A DNA stretch of 28,010 bases from DATJZH01 sp052146815. Lineage in GTDB: Bacteria > Actinomycetota > Actinomycetes > Streptosporangiales > Streptosporangiaceae. The stretch spans positions 1-28,010 of the forward strand of contig JBKQMG010000292.1 of the NCBI GenBank assembly GCA_052146815.1, written 5' to 3'. The notes beneath the pieces are model-generated. The model made no database searches and was not told the DNA's origin. It worked only from the letters and a program-made list of their open reading frames with translations. Of this stretch, positions 7,337 through 16,791 are shown piece after piece (position 1 is the stretch's first letter; every line of letters starts with the position of its first letter). The translations under genes and the position numbers were made by a program.

Positions 7337-7795
7337 GTCCAGCTTGCCGCGGCGGGCTCGGTGGCCGGCGCGCTGCTCGCCGGGCGCACGGGCCGCAGCA
7401 TCGGGTCCGGGCGGCTGTTCTGGCTGGGGCTGGTCAGCGGCGGCCTTTTGCTGGTGGTCCTTTCTCGCATGACCGTGCTGCCCTCGGCCGTCGTCATCAT
7501 TGCGCTGGCGGGACTTGCGTTCGGGGTAATCAACGCGGCGGTGCCGCCGCTGCTGCTGGCCGTCATTCCGCCGCAGCTGACCGGCCGGGTGATGGCCGTG
7601 TTCAGCCCGCTGCAGCAGCTGCCGGCATTGTCTCCATGGCCTTGGCGGGCGTGCCGGTCAGCACGCTCCTGCGCGGCATGCACGTGGTGATCGCGGGCGC
7701 GGTCTTCGGCCCGGTGACCACGATCTTCGGGCTGAGCGGCCTGCTCATCGTGGCCGCTGGCGTGGTTGTGATCGCCCCGATAAGCAGGGTCAGCG
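7337..7795 (+). pseudogene. MFS transporter C-terminal remnant, truncated and frameshifted
   Basis: Only the last four to five membrane segments of an MFS exporter remain. The first frame has SVAGALLAGRTGRSIGSGRL, 'FWLGLVSGGLLLVVLSRM', 'VVIIALAGLAFGVINAAVP' and 'GRVMAVFSPLQQL'. The second frame, entered near 7618-7622, has 'GIVSMALAGVPVSTLLRGMH', 'VFGPVTTIFGLSGLLIVAAG' and 'VVVIAPISRV'. The N-terminal half is missing: the homology begins almost at the start codon of the divergent ArsR gene, so a deletion has joined the two. It cannot make a functional transporter. Confidence 0.7.
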
Positions 7796-7804
7796 GGGCG
7801 CAAG

Positions 7805-8040
7805 CGAGTGCGGGCACGGCCTGCGAACTGCCCGAGATGCAAAAAGTGGCGGACGTAGCCCTGGACTTCGATGCCGTCGGCAGTCAGCCTGGTGCTGAAT
7901 CGGCGCTGCCACACATACAAGCCCGCATACGAACCCCTGGTGCGCCGAGGATGGCCGCGACCGGCCAGGCAACGGTGGCAAAACCGGCTCCTGCCAGTGC
8001 GGCCGCGAAAGCGCCAGTTGCAAAGCGATCACGCCGCAGC
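7805..8040 (-). pseudogene. Remnant of a membrane protein with PH-like domain
   Basis: On the minus strand one frame gives a hydrophobic segment (FATGAFAAALAGAGFATVAW) and, after a frame change near 7925, 'LYVWQRRFSTRLTADGIEVQ' followed by GYVRHF. This resembles the membrane helix plus first strands of small actinobacterial PH-domain membrane proteins (pattern RLTxDGIEVxGY). No intact start or end is seen. The assignment is tentative; it could be another membrane protein. It lies convergent with the MFS remnant. Confidence 0.3.
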
Positions 8041-8182
8041 GGATCAGCGGAGTCCGGTAGCCGCGGTCGAGCGTAAAGACAACGTCACGGCGGAGAGCCG
8101 GTCGTCATCCCTGCGAAATGCCATAAAACATCACCATAATCCCCGGCGGTTCGGTTGCCCAGGGCCCTGACATGCGCATCGG

Positions 8183-8197
8183 GTATGCCAGGCATAC
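8183..8197. promoter_or_regulatory. Perfect 15-bp palindrome (putative operator)
   Basis: GTATGCC and GGCATAC are perfectly symmetric around one A. The site lies 95 bp before the LOG-family start codon in a gene-free leader (8077-8291). The size and symmetry fit a repressor operator; the regulator is unknown. Confidence 0.4.
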
Positions 8198-8219
8198 ATA
8201 GAAAGAATGCCGGTCGAGC

Positions 8220-8237
8220 GCGTCTTAGGAAAGACGC
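8220..8237. other. Perfect 7-bp stem-loop in LOG gene leader
   Basis: GCGTCTT and AAGACGC pair perfectly around AGGA. The stem ends 54 bp before the LOG start codon. No T-run follows, so a 5'-UTR structure or second protein site is as likely as a terminator. Confidence 0.35.
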
Positions 8238-8291
8238 AGCGGGCGTCGGTCACCTGAGAGGACGGCGTTAGCGGGATAAGTTGGTCGGGTC

Positions 8292-8882
8292 ATGGTCACC
8301 ATCAACACGCTGTGCGTCTTCTGCGGGTCTTCCACCCCGCCCGACAACCGCTACGCGGCCGCCGCACGCGACCTCGGCACGATCGCCGCCAAACGCGGCA
8401 TCGATCTGGTCTACGGCGCCGGCGGCGTCGGCCTGATGGGCGAGCTCGCCGACGCCGCGCTCGCGGCCGGCGGCCGGGTTACCGGGGTCATTCCGGTGGG
8501 ACTGTTCAGCCGGGAAGTCGGCCACGAGAACCTGACGCAGCTGCACGAAGTGGGGTCCATGCACGAGCGCAAGCAGCTCATGTATGACCTCTCCGACGGG
8601 TTCATCGCCATGCCCGGCGGCCTCGGCACGCTCGAGGAAGTCGCCGAGGTCACGACCTGGTCCCAGCTGGGCCTGCACGCCAAGCCCGTCGTCCTGATGG
8701 ACGTGGACGGCTTCTGGGACCCGCTCGTCGCGCAGCTCGACCGGATGGTCAGCGTGGGCCTGCTGAAGCCGGCCAACCGGGCGCTCATCCAGCGGGCCAA
8801 CTCGCCCGAGGCCGCCCTGGCGGCGCTCACCGCAGCCGAGCCTGCCTATGTGGAGAAGTGGATAACTCCTGGCGAGCGCTAG
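8292..8882 (+). CDS. LOG family protein (nucleoside-5'-monophosphate phosphoribohydrolase)
   Basis: This 196-residue Rossmann-like protein is of the LOG/TIGR00730 family. Characterised members hydrolyse AMP-type or cytokinin riboside 5'-monophosphates to free base plus ribose 5-phosphate. The sequence shows LCVFCGSS (7-14), YGAGGVGLMG (41-50), MHERK (90-94) with the catalytic-region Arg, and the family signature PGGLGTLEE (108-116). Length is normal for the short cytosolic type. The ATG at 8292 has no strong ribosome site. The leader contains a palindrome and a stem-loop. The protein runs convergent to the CBM2 gene with 39 bp between stops. Whether it makes cytokinins or only recycles nucleotides cannot be told. 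Confidence 0.85.
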   Translation: MVTINTLCVFCGSSTPPDNRYAAAARDLGTIAAKRGIDLVYGAGGVGLMGELADAALAAGGRVTGVIPVGLFSREVGHENLTQLHEVGSMHERKQLMYDLSDGFIAMPGGLGTLEEVAEVTTWSQLGLHAKPVVLMDVDGFWDPLVAQLDRMVSVGLLKPANRALIQRANSPEAALAALTAAEPAYVEKWITPGER

Positions 8883-8892
8883 AGAGCCGGGC

Positions 8893-8907
8893 GCGGCGGG
8901 GGGCCGC
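8893..8907. terminator. Possible GC hairpin between convergent genes
   Basis: GCGGC and GCCGC pair around five G residues in the 39-bp gap between the LOG and CBM2 stop codons. There is no T-tract; the position is the main support. Confidence 0.2.
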
Positions 8908-8921
8908 CGTCGCGGGAGTCC

Positions 8922-9851
8922 TCAGGGCTGGCGATGACCGCCGGGGCCGTGGTGACCGGGCCAGCCGCCGTGGCCGCCGTGGTGACCGCCACCGCCAGGC
9001 CAGCCGCCATGGTTCCCGCCGCCGCCCCGGCCGCCCTGGCCCGGACTGGCGCCGTTGCTGCTGCCTGACGCACAGGCGGCGCCGTCGAAGCTGCACGCGG
9101 TCGGGCTGGTGGTACTGCCCTGCGCGATGAAGTTCAGCGAGACCGACGCGCCCGGCTCGATCACCTGATCGTAAGGAGCGGCGGTCAGGACCACGCTGCC
9201 CGAGCTGCCCGCCTGCCAGCTGGCATTCCACACGGAAAAGACCCGGTCGTCAGGCAGCCCGATGACGAGCCGCCACCCGCTGACGGGCGATTTGGACTGG
9301 TTGGCGACCGTCAGCTGGCCCTGAAAGCCGGTGAACCACTGCGCGGGCTTGGAGTAGGTCACCGTGACGGCGGCAGCCGCCGGAGCCGGCGTGGCCGTCG
9401 GCGCTGGGACGGCACCCGACGCCGGGCCCAGGCCAGAACCGGACGTTTTCGTCGGCGCAGGCGCACTCGTGTGCCCGGGCACGGCCGTGCCGGTGGTCGC
9501 CGCTGAGCGGGGCGACGACCCCGAGGAACGGCGCACGGGTGACTGGTCTGATCGCGTCACGACGTGCCGGGGACGCTGAGCCCCGCCCGAGCCGGCGGAC
9601 CCGCCGTCGCGAACCGGATGAGCATGCAGGATGCGGCAGGCGACGAGACCGCAGAACGCGACTCCCTCCGCATGCTTCCCGCCGCCCGATTCGCGCAGCA
9701 GCAGTGCCGTCCCCGCACTGCCGAGCACGAGCACCGTGACCGCGGCCAGGACCAGGAAGCGGCGATAGCCGGCAGGCCGTGACCGCCGAGCGTCGTTCGG
9801 CGGCAGATTCGTCCGGTTATCGGGCTGCTCACCCATCACAATGCGCGACAC
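8922..9851 (-). CDS. Membrane-anchored CBM2-domain protein with Gly/His-rich tail
   Basis: This 309-residue exported protein has a short basic cytosolic N-terminus, a hydrophobic anchor (FLVLAAVTVLVLGSAGTALLL, residues about 32-52) and a Ser/Thr/Pro/Ala-rich spacer. A carbohydrate-binding module follows at about 155-260, with the spaced aromatics of CBM2 (AQWFTGFQGQLTV, SGWRLVIGLP, VWNASW, TACSFDGAAC). The last 45 residues are Gly, His and Trp rich (GGNHGGWPGGGGHHGGHGGW). No catalytic domain is present, so it probably binds cellulose, chitin or wall polysaccharide at the surface; the tail might bind metal. The start is uncertain among GTG 9851, GTG 9839 and ATG 9836. Confidence 0.7.
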   Translation of the reverse strand: MSRIVMGEQPDNRTNLPPNDARRSRPAGYRRFLVLAAVTVLVLGSAGTALLLRESGGGKHAEGVAFCGLVACRILHAHPVRDGGSAGSGGAQRPRHVVTRSDQSPVRRSSGSSPRSAATTGTAVPGHTSAPAPTKTSGSGLGPASGAVPAPTATPAPAAAAVTVTYSKPAQWFTGFQGQLTVANQSKSPVSGWRLVIGLPDDRVFSVWNASWQAGSSGSVVLTAAPYDQVIEPGASVSLNFIAQGSTTSPTACSFDGAACASGSSNGASPGQGGRGGGGNHGGWPGGGGHHGGHGGWPGHHGPGGHRQP

Positions 9852-9979
9852 CGGGCCTAGGTGTCACGACGGCCCCTTCGTCGCTCAATTGGCCGATAAC
9901 AACTTAGCAACGCCGATGATTAGGAGAACGCATAACACGCGAATCGCTACGCACTTCTCGCTGCGACCAGGAACCGGAT

Positions 9980-10930
9980 TTAGCTCCAGATCGTCACGAA
10001 AACCGGCGGCCGGAACCGCGACGGCGGCACTCCCGCAGCAGGTGATCGCATCAGCTGCATGGCCTCGGGGGTGGCAAGGAAATTGCGCAGCGCGCTGGCA
10101 GCGGTCGTGCGCCGGTCCCGGTTGATGAGCGTCGCGTGCCAGCTCGCGGTAGCCGGCGGCACCGGCGCGTCGACGACGACCAGCTCGCCGCGGCGCAGCT
10201 GCTGGGCGACCAGGTGAGCCCCGGCGGGCGCGATGCCGGCCCCGTCCGCGGCGGCGCCCCAGGCGGCGGTCTGGTTCGGGAAGACCCGGATCTGCCGCTC
10301 GGGAATCCGCATCCTGGCGAGCAGCTGGCCGACGTCGCTGCGGGGATCCGCACCGGTTGGATCGACCAGCCACAGGGCCTGTCCGACGGCGGGCCCGGAC
10401 GGGAAGTCCCGGCCGGCCACCAGAATGATCTTGTAGCGGAAGATCGGCTCGCTGACTATTTCCCGGAACGGGCCGGCGGCGACACTGGGCCCGAGGGCCA
10501 TGTCCGCCAGCCGGTTGGCGACGAGCACCGGCATTTCCTCGGTGGAGGCGACGCCGGTGGATATCTCCAGCGGACCGGAAAAGCGGCGGGCGAACGCCTC
10601 GAGCAGCGGGCCGGTGACGAACTCGGCGATGGTCGAGCTGGCCACGACCCGCAGCTGCTCGGGCGCGCCCTGCGCCTCCCGCACCGCGGCCTGCGCCTCG
10701 GCGCCGAGGGCGACGATCTGCGATGCGGTGGACAGCAGGCGGCTGCCGCCCGCGGTGAGCGTCATGCCGCTCGGCCCGCGGACGATGAGCTGGTCGCCGA
10801 AATGCTGGCGCAGCGCGGAGAGGGCCTGGGAGACGGCGGGCTCGCTGACGCCCAGCGCGGTCGCGGCCCCGGTGACTGAGCCCAGGCGTGCGACCAGCAC
10901 GAATGCGTTGAGCTGCGTGAGCGTCATCAC
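9980..10930 (-). CDS. LysR-family transcriptional regulator (divergent from cox operon)
   Basis: This is a 316-residue LysR-type regulator. Residues 3-62 form the N-terminal winged helix-turn-helix (LTQLNAFVLVARLGSVTGAA, 'LGVSEPAVSQALSALRQHFG', 'LTAGG'). The rest is the two-lobed co-inducer domain beginning 'LRVVASSTIAEFVTGPLLEA'. The ATG at 10930 is followed by a second ATG at 10927. Its start faces coxM across a 159-bp gap, the standard layout for a LysR regulator of the divergent operon. It is therefore the best candidate for control of the CO dehydrogenase genes; the inducer is unknown. Confidence 0.85.
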   Translation of the reverse strand: MMTLTQLNAFVLVARLGSVTGAATALGVSEPAVSQALSALRQHFGDQLIVRGPSGMTLTAGGSRLLSTASQIVALGAEAQAAVREAQGAPEQLRVVASSTIAEFVTGPLLEAFARRFSGPLEISTGVASTEEMPVLVANRLADMALGPSVAAGPFREIVSEPIFRYKIILVAGRDFPSGPAVGQALWLVDPTGADPRSDVGQLLARMRIPERQIRVFPNQTAAWGAAADGAGIAPAGAHLVAQQLRRGELVVVDAPVPPATASWHATLINRDRRTTAASALRNFLATPEAMQLMRSPAAGVPPSRFRPPVFVTIWS

Positions 10931-11053
10931 TCCGCCCTGACGGGCCGGACCGGCGCCGGGTAGCCGTTCCAGTACAGCATAAGCATCCGGTTATCCGCAG
11001 GTTGCGTACGGCCGGTGATGGGGTAACCATCGGTGCGTATCCGGCTGTTTCCC

Positions 11054-11075
11054 GCGGACACGTTGCCGTGTCCGC
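11054..11075. promoter_or_regulatory. Perfect 9-bp inverted repeat before coxM
   Basis: GCGGACACG and CGTGTCCGC pair perfectly around TTGC. The repeat ends 14 bp before the coxM GTG and abuts its AGGAGG ribosome site (11080-11085). It could be an operator or an RNA hairpin controlling access to the ribosome site. It lies in the LysR-coxM intergenic region. Confidence 0.45.
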
Positions 11076-11089
11076 CATGAGGAGGTTGC

Positions 11090-11965
11090 GTGCAGGTCCC
11101 CGCATATTTCGAGTACGAGAGAGCCACGAGCGTCGGCCACGCGCTCGCGCTGCTGGCCAGATCGGGCCCCGAAGCCAGGATCCTGGCCGGTGGGCACAGC
11201 CTGATCCCGATGATGAAGCTGCGGCTCGCGCAGCCCGAGACGCTGATCGACATCAACGATCTCGCCGAGCTTTCCTACATCCGCCTGGCCGGCGGCGAGC
11301 TGCAGATCGGCGCGCTGACCCGCCATGCCGACCTGCTCAGTTCCGCGGTGGCCGGCGAGCACTTCGCGATCTTGCATGATGCGGAACGGGTCATCGCCGA
11401 TCCTGTCGTCCGCAACCGCGGGACGATCGGCGGCTCACTGTGCCAGGCCGATCCCTCCGAGGACCTGTCCGCCGCCTTTGCCGCGGTCGGCGCCGTCATG
11501 GTGATCCAGGGCCGCGACGGAACGCGGACCGTGCTGGTCCGCGCGTTCCACACCGGCCCGTACGAAACGGTCGTCGAGCCAGATGAGCTCCTCACCGAGA
11601 TCCGCGTGCCGATCAGGCCGGGCGGCGGCAGCGCGTACGAGAAGGTCGAGCGGCGCGTCGGTGACTGGCCCGTCGCCGCGGCCGGCGCCGCGGTGTGGCT
11701 GAGCGGCGACATGATTACCGAGGCGGGCCTCGGCCTCACCGCGGTCGGCGCCGGGCATTTCGCCGCGCCGGAGGCGGAGGAGTTCCTGCGCGGGAACGCG
11801 GCGAGCGAGGAGAACCTCGCGCGGGCCGGCCAGATCGCGGCCGAGCACTGCTCGCCGACCTCCGACCAGCGGGGACCAGCCGACTACAAGCGTCATCTGG
11901 CGGGCGAGCTCACCACCAGGGCGCTGCGCCGGGCCGTGCGCCGGGCGAAAGGGCAGGAGGCCTGA
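11090..11965 (+). CDS. coxM: Aerobic CO dehydrogenase medium (FAD) subunit CoxM
   Basis: This is the FAD-binding subunit of a molybdenum hydroxylase, passing electrons from the iron-sulfur subunit to the respiratory quinone side. The 291-residue protein has the vanillyl-alcohol-oxidase-type FAD fold with AGGHS (33-37) and the TIGGS loop (RNRGTIGGSL, 109-118), followed by the C-terminal CO_deh_flav_C domain ('YEKVERRVGDWPVAAAGAAV'). The start is GTG 11090 behind a strong AGGAGG. It is the first gene of an M-S-L operon, the order typical of form I CO dehydrogenases, and is 2 bp from coxS. Assignment to CO rather than another substrate rests on the CoxL motif. Confidence 0.9.
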   Translation: MQVPAYFEYERATSVGHALALLARSGPEARILAGGHSLIPMMKLRLAQPETLIDINDLAELSYIRLAGGELQIGALTRHADLLSSAVAGEHFAILHDAERVIADPVVRNRGTIGGSLCQADPSEDLSAAFAAVGAVMVIQGRDGTRTVLVRAFHTGPYETVVEPDELLTEIRVPIRPGGGSAYEKVERRVGDWPVAAAGAAVWLSGDMITEAGLGLTAVGAGHFAAPEAEEFLRGNAASEENLARAGQIAAEHCSPTSDQRGPADYKRHLAGELTTRALRRAVRRAKGQEA

Positions 11966-11967
11966 AT

Positions 11968-12470
11968 ATGCAGATCACGGTAGAGGTCAACGGAACCGAG
12001 TACGCCCGCGAGGTCGAGCCCCGGCTGCTGCTGATCCACTTCCTGCGCGACGAGCTGGGGCTGACCGGTTCGCACTGGGGATGCGACACCTCCAACTGCG
12101 GCGTGTGCGTCGTCTGGCTGGACGAGACTCCGGTGAAGTCGTGCACGGTCCTCGCCGCGATGGCCGACGGGCACAGGGTGCGGACCGTCGAGGGCCTGGA
12201 GACCGACGCCGGGCTGGACCCGATCCAGCAGGGCTTCGCCGAGTGCCACGGCCTGCAGTGCGGGTTCTGCACGCCGGGGATGATGCTCACCTCCCGGTGG
12301 CTGCTCGACCACAACCCGGACCCGTCCACGGCAGAGATCCGCGAGGCGCTGTCCGGCCAGATCTGCCGGTGCACCGGCTACGAGAACATCGTGCGGTCGG
12401 TCCGCTGGGCCGCCGAGCACGCCAATGGTGCCGCCGCCGGCGCCGGCGAGGCGACAGAGGAAGTGACCGC

Positions 12471-12474
<4 letters not shown>
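11968..12474 (+). CDS. coxS: Aerobic CO dehydrogenase small (2x[2Fe-2S]) subunit CoxS
   Basis: This is the iron-sulfur subunit (168 residues) that relays electrons from the molybdenum centre in CoxL to FAD in CoxM. The N-terminal plant-ferredoxin-type cluster uses Cys39, Cys44, Cys47 and Cys59 (GCDTSNCGVC...SC). The second cluster, in the helical domain, uses Cys98, Cys101, Cys133 and Cys135 (QCGFC...ICRC). All eight ligands are present. The C-terminus carries a short Ala/Gly/Glu-rich extension. The ATG at 11968 has a GGAGG just upstream, inside the end of coxM. The stop overlaps the coxL start by 4 bases (ATGA), implying coupled translation. Confidence 0.92.
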
Positions 12475-14845
<2,371 letters not shown>

Positions 14846-14849
<4 letters not shown>

Positions 14850-15901
14850 TCACTGATTACGTCACCGGACTGCAATCCCGGGCGGAGGCTCTCCGCTCGG
14901 GGCGGCAGCCCTATGTCATGGCCACGGTGGTCCGGGCGCTGCGGCCCACCAGCGCCAAGGCCGGCGACCGGGCGCTCGTCCTGCCCGACGGGACCATCGA
15001 GGGTTTCGTCGGCGGGACGTGCGCCGAGTCGTCGGTCCGGCTGCACAGCCTGCGCGTGCTGAAGACCGGCGAGGCGGTCATGCTGCGGATCATCCCCGAG
15101 GAAGGCGAGGACGTCATCGCCGAGGGACTGGTCACGGTAGCCAACCCGTGCGCCTCCGGCGGCATGCTGGAGATCTTCCTCGAGGGCGTGTTCCCGCCGC
15201 CGCTCATCCAGATCGCCGGCGACGGCCCCACCGCGCGCGCTCTCCGGGAGGTTGGCGCGGCGCTCGGCTACGACGTCCGGGCCGCGGCGCCCGGCGACCA
15301 GGCGCTCCCCGACGCGGCCGCGGTGATCGTGGCCGGGCACGGGCGCGGCGAGGAACCGGTGCTGCGGGCGGCCCTGGCGGCCGGGGTGCCCTACCTCGGC
15401 CTGGTGGCCAGCAAGAAACGCGGCGCGCAGGTCCTCACCGAGCTGGACCTGTCCCGCGAGGAAGCCAGCCGGGTGCACACCCCGGCCGGCCTCGACATCG
15501 GCGCCCGGACCGTCCAGGAGATCGCCCTGTCCATCTACGCCGAGATGGTGGCCGAGCGGCCGCGGCGCGGCCGCTCGGGCCTACCGGCAGCGGCCGGCTC
15601 GGCTGGCTTGGCCAGCTCAGCCGGTTCCGGTCCTCGCGATCCCGGCCCTCCTGATCCGGGCCCTCTCGAACCGGGGCTGACCGGTCCCGGCCGTCCCGCC
15701 TCGGACCCGGCGTCGTCGGCCGAGGTCGGCGGCACGTCCGGGGACTCCGGGCCGGAAACGGCAACCGACCCGGTATGCGGAATGACGGTGGCCGTGTCCG
15801 AGGCAAGCCTGCAGCTGACGCATGATGAACGCATGTGGTACTTCTGCGGTCCCGGATGCCAGCAGGCTTTTGCCGACGACCCGGGCCGATACCAGGCATG
15901 A
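14846..15901 (+). CDS. coxF: XdhC/CoxF-family maturation protein fused to a YHS domain
   Basis: This is a predicted cofactor-maturation factor for the CO dehydrogenase (351 residues). Residues about 15-110 form the XdhC/CoxI N-domain (ATVVRALRPTSAKAGDRALV, 'GFVGGTCAESSV'). Residues about 112-230 form the C-terminal Rossmann domain ('IQIAGDGPTARALREVGAAL', 'GLVASKKRGAQVL'). A Pro/Gly-rich linker (about 236-305) leads to a C-terminal YHS domain with DPVCGMTV and 'YFCGPGCQQAF', whose cysteines could bind a metal. The frame has no ATG at the coxL junction; TTG 14846 overlaps the coxL stop (TTGA) and is the best start. The stop overlaps the coxD start (ATGA). The XdhC role (holding or sulfurating Mo cofactor) is family knowledge; copper handling by YHS is inference. 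Confidence 0.82.
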
Positions 15902-16791
15902 GCGATCTGGCAGAACTGCTTCCCGACGTAGACGCGCTCCTCAAAGCGCTGGACGCGACCAGCTACCTGGCCGACGAGCCGCTTGGCACGGCGCTGTTCC
16001 TGGCCGCGCGGATGGGCCAGCCCATCCTGCTCGAAGGCGAGCCGGGGGTCGGCAAGACCGAGGCGGCCAAGGCCCTGGCCGGAGTGCTGGACACGCCGCT
16101 GATCCGGCTGCAGTGCTACGAGGGCCTGACCTCGGCCGAGGCGCTGTACGAGTGGAACTACCCGCGGCAGCTACTGGCCATCCGGCTCGCGGAGGCCCGA
16201 GGCGAGACCCCGCGCGAAGCCGACCTGTTCAGCGCCGACTACCTGCTCGACCGGCCGCTGCTCGCCGCCCTCGATCATCCGGGGCCGCGGCCGGCGGTCC
16301 TGCTGATCGACGAGGTCGACCGCGGGGACGACGAGTTCGAGGCGTTCCTGTTCGAGCTGCTGGCCGAGTCAGCGGTCACGATTCCCGAGCTCGGGACCCG
16401 GCGGGCGCTCTTCCCGCCGATCGTGGTGCTGACCTCGAACCGGACCCGGGACCTGCACGACGCGCTGAAGCGCCGGTGCCTCTACCACTGGATCGACTAC
16501 CCAGACGTCAGCCGGGTCGCCGCCATCATCCGCCGCCGCGTCCCCGCCGCCGCGGTGTCGCTCACGGAGCAGGTCTCGCGCGGGGTCACGCGCCTTCGCG
16601 GCCTCGACCTGGCCAAGCAGCCGGGCGTGGCCGAGGCGATCAGCTGGACCGCGGCGCTGACCGTGCTCGGCGCGACCGAGCTGGACGCGGCCGGAGCCGA
16701 GCGGACCGCGGGCGCGGTGCTGAAGTACGCCGAGGACCTGCAGACGGCCCGCGACACCGGGTTCGCCGCGCTGGTCAGCGGCGATGGCTGA
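15898..16791 (+). CDS. coxD: MoxR-type AAA+ ATPase CoxD
   Basis: This MoxR-family AAA+ chaperone of 297 residues is, in the studied carboxidotroph, needed to insert sulfur and copper into the CoxL active site. Walker A is GEPGVGKT (47-54), Walker B is LLIDEVD (135-141), sensor 1 is 'VVLTSNRTRDLHDALKRRCL', and the Arg finger region follows. The ATG at 15898 overlaps the coxF stop; a longer upstream reading is possible but would overlap the YHS domain and is not needed. The stop overlaps the coxE start by 8 bases. MoxR ATPases act with VWA proteins, and coxE supplies one next door. Confidence 0.9.
   Translation: MSDLAELLPDVDALLKALDATSYLADEPLGTALFLAARMGQPILLEGEPGVGKTEAAKALAGVLDTPLIRLQCYEGLTSAEALYEWNYPRQLLAIRLAEARGETPREADLFSADYLLDRPLLAALDHPGPRPAVLLIDEVDRGDDEFEAFLFELLAESAVTIPELGTRRALFPPIVVLTSNRTRDLHDALKRRCLYHWIDYPDVSRVAAIIRRRVPAAAVSLTEQVSRGVTRLRGLDLAKQPGVAEAISWTAALTVLGATELDAAGAERTAGAVLKYAEDLQTARDTGFAALVSGDG

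Noticed and set aside
7069..8076. Long plus-strand open frame opposite the ArsR gene and through the MFS remnant
   Set aside because: Only its middle part is a piece of the MFS gene. The rest is antisense or unrelated sequence, so it is not one protein.
11002..11029. TTGCGT / TAACCA as a coxM promoter
   Set aside because: The spacing (16 bp) is acceptable, but both hexamers are poor matches and similar pairs are easy to find by chance.
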